Below, piece by piece: positions 1-4,638 of a DNA stretch of 5,618 nucleotides; within the stretch, counting starts at the first letter, position 1; every line of letters begins with the position of its first letter. The DNA is from Flavobacteriales bacterium (GTDB lineage Bacteria > Bacteroidota > Bacteroidia > Flavobacteriales_E > Vicingaceae): positions 1-5,618 of the forward strand of contig JAESUI010000231.1 in NCBI GenBank assembly GCA_016763135.1, given 5' to 3'. A program made the position numbers and the translations under genes. Under the pieces are notes generated by a model, which searched no databases, was not told where the DNA came from, and saw only the letters and a program-made list of their open reading frames with translations.

Positions 1-2
1 AC

Positions 3-155
3 CAATATGAAACCCGCGGTCTGGAGGCATTGGTTCAATCAGCCCGCCGTGAAAACCAGATTCAAGGCAAACCAACCCACGCCTTCAACAAGGTCAAAGA
101 CCGTCGTCAGGGCAATGAAAGGCGCATTCAGAGTACCCGAAAACAACAACGATAA
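3..155 (+). CDS. C-terminal end of an unidentified basic protein (5' end outside window)
   Basis: The frame is open from the first full codon at position 3 to a TAA at 153-155 and gives 50 residues. The tail is hydrophilic and strongly basic, with clusters such as KVKDRRQGNERR and a C-terminus RKQQR, and has no membrane segment. The stop lies 21 bases before the ATG of the next gene, which carries its own Shine-Dalgarno sequence in the gap, so the two look like consecutive genes of one operon. An Arg/Lys-rich tail would suit a nucleic-acid-binding protein, for example a mobilization or replication protein, but that is only inference; the fragment is too short to name. I chose this frame because it ends just before a well-formed ribosome binding site and because the competing frame starting at position 7 overruns the next gene's start. 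Confidence 0.55.
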   Translation, partial: QYETRGLEALVQSARRENQIQGKPTHAFNKVKDRRQGNERRIQSTRKQQR

Positions 156-162
156 CCCAACT

Positions 163-170
163 AAAGGAGA
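163..170 (+). promoter_or_regulatory. Strong Shine-Dalgarno site for the gene at 177
   Basis: The sequence AAAGGAGA contains the full AAGGAG core and ends about seven bases before the ATG at 177, which is close to ideal spacing. It fixes the start at 177 rather than the in-frame ATG at 207. It is notable because genes of Bacteroidota generally lack Shine-Dalgarno sequences, and the other starts in this window have none. The site therefore fits an origin of this stretch in another phylum. Confidence 0.75.
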
Positions 171-176
171 AGTGAA

Positions 177-758
177 ATGGACATTCAATATGACCCCAAA
201 GAAATGGATCGCGTTTTAGGCGCTCGTGAGAGTTATTCAGGTCGTTTGTTATCAGACCCGGATTTTGATGAAGCGATGTTGATTACCTGCATCCTTGAAA
301 AGGAAATCCAGAAAACAGGAAGGTTCGATGAAAAACTGAATGAGTATGCTGGAGCTTATGCCCATACTAGGAAAAACCTTTCAGTCGTCAAAGCTGAGAA
401 AATCATCCGGGATCTGTTCAAGGAACGCACGGGCATGTGGATGAATGATGTGCGTAAAGTATTTGTGCAACGAGAGGAAGGCCTCACCGATATACAAAAA
501 CGCGCTGCATTCCCTTACGCCTCTGAAATTGGACCGATGATCGAAAAGGGTAACAAGATCTCCTTTTACCGTGCCTTCTCTCACCAGGCAAAGAACTGCG
601 CCACAGAACTCAACATCACAGATTTAGGAGCCAAGCGCATAATGAGCGCGCAGTTCGAAGCCGTCAAAGGTGAAAAACTCTATGATTGGGGCAAGTCCCA
701 TGAAGAGCGTTTCTACAAACCGCAGATCGAGGCTGATATTATAAGATTGTTGTTTTAA
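177..758 (+). CDS. Hypothetical protein of foreign (proteobacterial-like) character, probably altered at its C-terminus
   Basis: This is a 193-residue soluble, charged and mostly helical-looking protein with no signal peptide or membrane segment. I do not recognise a catalytic motif or a named domain. Visible landmarks are an acidic N-terminal segment with GARESYSGRLL (about residues 15-25), a stretch rich in Glu/Lys/Arg around residues 35-80, and ERTGMWMNDVRKVF (about 84-97). Its general style reminds me of uncharacterized proteins encoded beside plasmid or mobilization genes in Proteobacteria, but I cannot confirm that from memory. It follows another gene by 21 bases and has a strong ribosome binding site. 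GC content is clearly above that of the genes right of position 900. The last six residues (IIRLLF) are read from DNA that appears to be the antisense of a Bacteroidota gene start, so the natural C-terminus is probably lost after about residue 187. That it is a coding gene is fairly sure; its function is unknown. Confidence 0.65.
   Translation: MDIQYDPKEMDRVLGARESYSGRLLSDPDFDEAMLITCILEKEIQKTGRFDEKLNEYAGAYAHTRKNLSVVKAEKIIRDLFKERTGMWMNDVRKVFVQREEGLTDIQKRAAFPYASEIGPMIEKGNKISFYRAFSHQAKNCATELNITDLGAKRIMSAQFEAVKGEKLYDWGKSHEERFYKPQIEADIIRLLF
735..745. other. Junction between higher-GC foreign DNA and low-GC Bacteroidota DNA
   Basis: Two signals change at the same place. Left of here the plus-strand frame carries a higher-GC protein with a Shine-Dalgarno start. 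Right of here the minus strand carries the start of a Bacteroidota-type protein that keeps its family-like sequence up to about residue 52 (codon at 738-740) and then turns into the antisense of the plus-strand gene. I see no obvious terminal inverted repeat, transposase end or target duplication within the visible bases. A true insertion or rearrangement and a chimeric assembly are both possible, and the sequence alone does not decide between them. Confidence 0.6.
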
Positions 759-893
759 AAGAAAATCAAAGAGCCTGATGTAATCCTTTTTAGTAGTTTC
801 TCCCTTTTGCAATAGCCTAAAATGTCGTTTTTCAGCTTTGGATAAGCTCTGTATTAATAAAAATAGGTCATTATTGCTAAGTTTGAAATTCAT
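738..893 (-). pseudogene. 5' fragment of a Bacteroidota hypothetical gene, cut off at the junction
   Basis: From the ATG at 893-891 the minus strand encodes about 52 residues whose start contains LFLLIQSLSKAEKRHF (residues 11-25) and then KKDYIRLFDFLLKQQ (35-49). This N-terminal pattern, a short helix ending in SLSKAEKR followed by an aromatic residue and then a D-Y-x-x-LFD motif, is one I associate with a widespread uncharacterized Bacteroidota family whose members are usually several hundred residues long. After residue 52 the open frame runs on to position 624, but that part is antisense to the foreign gene and does not continue the family pattern. Only the N-terminus therefore survives. 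It would be transcribed away from the PKD-protein gene from the shared AT-rich spacer. The function of the family is unknown to me. Confidence 0.6.
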
Positions 894-977
894 ATAAAAT
901 AAATATTAACTATTTGAAATATAGATAGATAAATTTACTAAAATATACTTAAAAATAGAAGAAGAGAGGTTTCATTG

Positions 978-1009
978 TTTGAAAATTAGTGCGGCTCGTT
1001 ATAAATTTA
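978..1009 (+). promoter_or_regulatory. Candidate Bacteroidota promoter (-33/-7) for the PKD protein
   Basis: TTTG at 978-981 is followed after 20 bases by TAAATTTA at 1002-1009. The Bacteroidota consensus is TTTG, 19-23 bases, TAnnTTTG, so the -33 box is perfect, the spacing is right and the -7 box has one mismatch in its last base. Transcription would begin around 1015, giving a leader of roughly 15-20 bases before the ATG at 1033. The match is short and lies in AT-rich DNA, so it could arise by chance. Confidence 0.45.
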
Positions 1010-1032
1010 ACAATAATTTAAAAAACCACGCC

Positions 1033-3285
1033 ATGACCTTGACTCGAACTTCTATCAAATGCTTTTTTCTCACACTTTTTATTACCCTATTAATTTCAGC
1101 TTCTATTTTTGCTCAAAAAATCAACAATGATAAAGGGCCTGGTGATCCATGTAATAATATGGATTTCCAGAGTTGTGATTTTACCGGCTGGGTATTAACT
1201 CAAGGGATGGTGGATGCCACACCGTATAGTTTTATTACTCCAGTTCCTACAATTAACTGGGGAAGTGGTTCTGTAATAGGTTTTCCACCAACTGTTTCTA
1301 CATCATTAATCGCAGATCAGCATTTTATTGTTAGTCCTGGAACAGACCCTAATGCACCTATACAAATGACCAGTCCTTTTAGTGGGAGTGGATGTACAGC
1401 CATGTTGGGTGATGGAATGAATGACAGACGACATGCAGCACGGATGTCTCAAACGTTTATGGTAAGTTCAGCAAATGCTAATTTTTCTTACAATTACGCA
1501 GCAGTTTTGGAAGACCCTGCTGGTCATAGTTTGGGTGAAAAACCTTTCTTCATGGCGAGGATTTATGATCAAAATGGGAATTCCATTACCTGTGCGGAAT
1601 ATCAGGCAACAGCCGGAGATGGAACTCCTGGCTGGGTTAATTTAGGTAATTTGCAATATAAGGATTGGTCAACCATAACAGTGCCTTTACAGGCTTATAT
1701 TGGTCAGAATGTTACGGTTGAATTTACTGTTGGAGATTGTAAACAAGGTGGTCATGCTGGATATGTGTACATTGAGGCATCTTGTCAATCCTTACAAATT
1801 ATAGCTTCTGATACTATTATCTGTGCAGGAGCAGTTACATTAAATGCTCCAAATCCGTTTAACGGAGCCTATCTATGGAGTCCAGGAGGACAAACAACAC
1901 CCTCTATCGGTGTAAATTCTCCTGGATTGTATTCTGTCGATTTGATTTCTTCAGCTGGGTGTATTGTAACATTGGAGGTAAATATTGGAGGAAGCTCATC
2001 AATGACATCAAACTTTACTGCTACTACTGTTTGTGTAGGAACACCAACTAATTTTACTGATATATCTTCACCATCAGCTAATATTACCAACTGGAATTGG
2101 GATTTTAATAATGATGGAGTTGTAGATGATACGACTCAGAATCCCAGTTATATTTTTAGCACATCTGGAATTCATCCAGTGAAACTGAGTGTTTATGCTG
2201 CAGGAACATGTGCAAGCGATACAATAATTAATGTGTTAGTTGAAGCACCGCCAGTTGCTGCATTTAATTTTAATGAGGTTTGTGTAGGCAACGCTACAGT
2301 ATTTATTAATCAATCTACAACAGGAGGAAACATTGCTAGTTTCAATTGGGATTTTAATGGCTTGGGAACTTCAAATAACCAAAACCCATCCTTTACATTT
2401 AGTAATGATGGTGTTTTTCCAGTAACATTAATTGTGAATTCAAATGGTTGTACAGACACACTAACTCAAAATATTAATGTGAATCCATTACCTCAAATAA
2501 GCTTTGGACAACAAGCTGTGGGATGTGCCCCATTATGCGTAGAATTTATAAATAATAATACAACAATTAGTTCTGGAGCTATTAATACCTATCAGTGGAA
2601 TTTTGGAGATGGAGCTATTTCTAACGATCAATTCCCGACTTATTGCTTTGAGAATTACTCAAGAGTTGCTTCTATAAGTTATGATATTTCTTTAACTGCT
2701 ATTTCAGATAAAGGATGCGAGAATACTCTTACAATCCCTAACATGATAACAGTTTATCCAATACCCTTAGCTGATTTCATAGTAACACCTGAAATTACTG
2801 ATGTTTATAATAAGGAAATTACATTTATAGATCAATCAGAAATAGCTAGTAGTTGGTATTGGGATTTTGGAGATGGTGCTACTTCTGGTGTTTCTGACCC
2901 TATTCATGAGTATGATGCTTCTGGAACATATATAACTTCATTATACATCGAAAATGAATATGGATGTAAAGATACCGTGAGAAGAGAAATAAAAATTAAT
3001 CCATCTTTTGCGGTATGGATACCAAACGTATTTACTCCTGATGGAGACGGGATAAATGATTATTTTTTTATTGATGGGTTTGGCTTTAAAGAAATAGATG
3101 TGAAAATTTATGATAGATGGGGGATCCTCTTAATGCACGATTCGGGTAAAAAAGAAAATGTATCATGGGACGGATTATATAATGGGAGCATGGTTCAAGA
3201 AGATGTATATGTATATGTGGTAAAGGTAAAAGATGTGCTGAATGAATATCATAATTATCGAGGAAGAGTAACCTTAATAAAATAA
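1033..3285 (+). CDS. Secreted PKD-repeat protein with T9SS type B (gliding-motility-associated) C-terminal sorting domain
   Basis: This is a 750-residue cell-surface or secreted protein, probably an adhesin-like or matrix protein. Residues 1-27 form a signal peptide (basic start, hydrophobic core, cleavage SIFA|Q). Residues about 38-251 form a beta-rich module ending in QGGHAGYVYIEASC, a signature I associate with N-terminal modules of Bacteroidota surface proteins. An Ig-like segment with LWSPGGQTTPSI follows (about 255-319). Four PKD repeats then occupy about 327-657, with core motifs WNWDF, FNWDF, YQWNFGDG and WYWDFGDG. Residues 660-750 are the type B C-terminal domain: IPNVFTPDGDGIND (663-676), DRWG (694-697), WDG (712-714) and the ending GRVTLIK. 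By family knowledge this domain directs passage through the T9SS outer-membrane complex and attachment or release. No catalytic domain is visible, and the ligand is unknown. I chose the ATG at 1033 over a TTG at 979 because the signal peptide then begins properly and the TTG lies inside the proposed -33 box. Confidence 0.88.
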   Translation: MTLTRTSIKCFFLTLFITLLISASIFAQKINNDKGPGDPCNNMDFQSCDFTGWVLTQGMVDATPYSFITPVPTINWGSGSVIGFPPTVSTSLIADQHFIVSPGTDPNAPIQMTSPFSGSGCTAMLGDGMNDRRHAARMSQTFMVSSANANFSYNYAAVLEDPAGHSLGEKPFFMARIYDQNGNSITCAEYQATAGDGTPGWVNLGNLQYKDWSTITVPLQAYIGQNVTVEFTVGDCKQGGHAGYVYIEASCQSLQIIASDTIICAGAVTLNAPNPFNGAYLWSPGGQTTPSIGVNSPGLYSVDLISSAGCIVTLEVNIGGSSSMTSNFTATTVCVGTPTNFTDISSPSANITNWNWDFNNDGVVDDTTQNPSYIFSTSGIHPVKLSVYAAGTCASDTIINVLVEAPPVAAFNFNEVCVGNATVFINQSTTGGNIASFNWDFNGLGTSNNQNPSFTFSNDGVFPVTLIVNSNGCTDTLTQNINVNPLPQISFGQQAVGCAPLCVEFINNNTTISSGAINTYQWNFGDGAISNDQFPTYCFENYSRVASISYDISLTAISDKGCENTLTIPNMITVYPIPLADFIVTPEITDVYNKEITFIDQSEIASSWYWDFGDGATSGVSDPIHEYDASGTYITSLYIENEYGCKDTVRREIKINPSFAVWIPNVFTPDGDGINDYFFIDGFGFKEIDVKIYDRWGILLMHDSGKKENVSWDGLYNGSMVQEDVYVYVVKVKDVLNEYHNYRGRVTLIK
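2011..3003 (+). repeat. Four tandem PKD-domain repeats within the secreted protein
   Basis: Four units of about 75-90 residues each carry the aromatic-N/D-F core typical of PKD beta-sandwich domains. The first two units share DNA as well as protein: the 15-mer AATTGGGATTTTAAT occurs at 2095-2109 and again at 2344-2358, and both continue to a QNPS motif. The last two instead have the classical FGDG form, and the third has an insertion after its TYCFENY segment. The first three units each contain a cysteine pair near the CVG or CAPLC segments. This suggests duplication of the first pair separate from the last pair. In the protein the array acts as a stalk between the N-terminal modules and the sorting domain. 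Confidence 0.75.
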
Positions 3286-3302
3286 CATTGATAAGCACTT
3301 AA

Positions 3303-3340
3303 TTTCCTATAAACAAATAGAAGCTTTTAGTTATAGGAGA
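3303..3340 (+). other. Hairpin / dyad between the PKD protein and gpsA
   Basis: TCCTATAA at 3305-3312 and TTATAGGA at 3331-3338 are perfect inverted copies separated by 18 bases. In RNA two more pairs (U-G and U-A) extend the stem outward to 3303 and 3340, and three A-U pairs can form inside after a small internal loop. It begins 17 bases after the stop of the upstream gene, so it could be a terminator or 3' stabilizer, but no U-tract follows. Its right arm also lies just upstream of the gpsA -7 box, so a DNA-binding operator is an alternative. Confidence 0.4.
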
Positions 3341-3344
3341 ATAG

Positions 3345-3352
3345 TATATTTG
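3345..3352 (+). promoter_or_regulatory. Bacteroidota -7 promoter box for gpsA
   Basis: TATATTTG is an exact match to the TAnnTTTG consensus and ends seven bases before the gpsA ATG at 3360. A -33 TTTG at the proper distance is not clear; only a T-rich stretch at 3325-3328 lies upstream, with a 16-base gap, and it falls within the dyad loop. With normal geometry transcription would start at or next to the ATG, which implies a leaderless or nearly leaderless mRNA. No Shine-Dalgarno sequence is present, in keeping with this. Confidence 0.5.
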
Positions 3353-3359
3353 TGCTTGA

Positions 3360-4358
3360 ATGAAATTTGATCAAAAAATAGGAGTACTAGGTGGCGGAAG
3401 TTGGGCAACAGCTATCGTTAAAATTCTTACAGAGAATTTAGAGACTGTTAATTGGTGGATGAGAGATAAAGAATGTGCTGATTACATTACAAAATTCCAT
3501 CATAACCCAAGATATATTCAATCAATTGAATTTGAACCTGAGAAATTGAATATTGATACTGATTTACAAAAAATTGTAGATGAATCTGATATTTTGATTG
3601 TTGCTGTACCTTCGGCTTTTTTAGCTCAAGCTTTTGATGGGATTGAGATTTCAGGTATAGAGGATAAAATAATTATCTCTGCGATTAAAGGTGTAATTCC
3701 AGAATACAATCAAATTCCAGCTGAGTACTTTAACATTAATTTTAATGTTCCATGGAATAGAATAGGAATGATTGCTGGGCCTTGTCATGCAGAGGAGGTT
3801 GCATTAGAAAGGTTATCTTATTTAACCATTGCTTGCCAAGATGAAAAAATTGCATTGTATGTTGCTAAAGCAATGAGTTGTAGATATATCAATACCTCTA
3901 CTTCAGATGATTTATTAGGAACGGAATTGTCAGCTATTTTAAAGAATGTCTATGCAGTTGCAAGTGGTATTTGTCACGGATTAGGTTATGGAGATAACTT
4001 TCAGGCAGTATTAATTTCAAGTGCGATTAGAGAAATAAAAGAATTTATTGATGCAGTACATTCTATTCATAGAGATGTTAAATCATCAGCCTATTTAGGA
4101 GATTTATTGGTAACGGCATATTCTCAGTTTTCGAGAAACAGAAATTTTGGAAGTATGGTAGGGAAAGGATATTCTGTTCGTTCAGCTCAAATAGAAATGA
4201 ATATGGTGGCAGAAGGATATTATGCAGCCAAAGGGATTTATGAAATCAACAAAAAATTCAAGGTAGATATGCCAATTCTTGATGCTGTTTATAATATTTT
4301 ATACGAAAAGATTTCTCCAATTATGGAGATGAGATTATTGACAGCAAAACTTTCTTAA
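3360..4358 (+). CDS. gpsA: NAD(P)-dependent glycerol-3-phosphate dehydrogenase
   Basis: The 332-residue product reversibly reduces dihydroxyacetone phosphate to sn-glycerol 3-phosphate with NAD(P)H in the cytoplasm, supplying the backbone for phospholipids. The length is normal for the family. The Rossmann nucleotide-binding motif GGGSWATA is at residues 11-18. Other landmarks are SAIKGV (107-112) with the family lysine K110, AGPCHAEEV (139-147), the active-site stretch starting LKNVYAVASG (194-203) with K195, GLGYGDNFQAVLI (207-219), YLGDLLVT (245-252) and SRNRNFG (258-264), which matches the substrate-binding SRNR-x-G motif. The stretch from the GICHGLGYGDN motif through IREIKEF and AYLGDLLVTAYSQFSRNR is the form I associate with Bacteroidota GpsA. 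Position 140 onward has PCHAEE where many homologues have PSHAEE. The gene stands alone on its strand, begins just after a -7 promoter box, and overlaps the end of the converging nfu gene by four bases. The assignment is firm. Confidence 0.95.
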   Translation: MKFDQKIGVLGGGSWATAIVKILTENLETVNWWMRDKECADYITKFHHNPRYIQSIEFEPEKLNIDTDLQKIVDESDILIVAVPSAFLAQAFDGIEISGIEDKIIISAIKGVIPEYNQIPAEYFNINFNVPWNRIGMIAGPCHAEEVALERLSYLTIACQDEKIALYVAKAMSCRYINTSTSDDLLGTELSAILKNVYAVASGICHGLGYGDNFQAVLISSAIREIKEFIDAVHSIHRDVKSSAYLGDLLVTAYSQFSRNRNFGSMVGKGYSVRSAQIEMNMVAEGYYAAKGIYEINKKFKVDMPILDAVYNILYEKISPIMEMRLLTAKLS

Positions 4359-4609
4359 ACTTCTGCAGCTTCTTCAACAGCTATTACTGCTTTAATTTCT
4401 GGAATTACTTTTTTGATGGCTTCTTCAACCCCACCTTTTAAGGTAGAAGGATTCATATTGCAAGAGCTACAGGCTCCTAGAAATTTAACTTTAACCGTTA
4501 AGTCATCAGTAATTTCAACCAATTCAATATCTCCTCCGTCATCCATTAAAAATGGGCGAATTTGCTCTAAAGCGACATTGATTTTTTCTATTAATTGTTG
4601 ATTACTCAT
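4355..4609 (-). CDS. NifU C-terminal-domain (Nfu-type) iron-sulfur scaffold protein
   Basis: This 84-residue protein is a single Nfu domain. It begins with a helix (IEKINVALEQIRPFL), followed by the family motif DDGGDIELVEI (residues 23-33), a beta strand LTVKVKFLGAC, the cluster-binding CSSC with C47 and C50, and a second helical region MNPSTLKGGVEEAIKKVIPEI (52-72). By family knowledge two subunits share a [4Fe-4S] cluster through their CxxC cysteines and pass it to client enzymes. It lacks the N-terminal A-type-like domain of E. coli NfuA, as is common for short Nfu proteins. It starts 29 bases after the mrp stop on the same strand with no promoter apparent in the gap, so it is probably co-transcribed with the ATPase that also carries Fe-S clusters. 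It ends with an acidic EEAAEV tail, and its stop codon overlaps that of gpsA. Confidence 0.92.
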   Translation of the reverse strand: MSNQQLIEKINVALEQIRPFLMDDGGDIELVEITDDLTVKVKFLGACSSCNMNPSTLKGGVEEAIKKVIPEIKAVIAVEEAAEV

Positions 4610-4638
4610 AAGTTAAACTACTGCAATTTAAGAAAATA

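Noticed and set aside
7..219. Plus-strand frame of 70 codons beginning at the ATG at position 7
   Set aside because: It overlaps the well-supported start and ribosome binding site of the gene at 177, while the frame ending at 155 gives a more natural gene end and spacing.
381..584. Minus-strand frame of 67 codons
   Set aside because: It lies entirely antisense to the gene at 177-758, with no ribosome binding site or recognisable motif.
624..737. Downstream part of the minus-strand frame from 893, taken as a natural C-terminus of an 89-residue protein
   Set aside because: This part is antisense to the higher-GC plus-strand gene and does not continue the Bacteroidota family pattern, so only the portion right of about 738 is treated as genuine.
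979..1032. TTG start giving 18 more residues on the secreted protein
   Set aside because: The extension is polar, would bury the signal peptide, and its TTG coincides with the proposed -33 promoter box.
1869..2090. Minus-strand frame of 73 codons inside the PKD-protein gene
   Set aside because: It is a shadow of a strongly supported coding region with no independent signals.
3086..3298. Minus-strand frame of 70 codons over the end of the PKD-protein gene
   Set aside because: It is antisense to the conserved T9SS sorting domain; its His/Leu-rich content follows from the complementary codons.
4413..4601. Plus-strand frame of 62 codons opposite nfu
   Set aside because: It is fully antisense to the nfu gene, whose CxxC and DDGGDIE motifs are clear.
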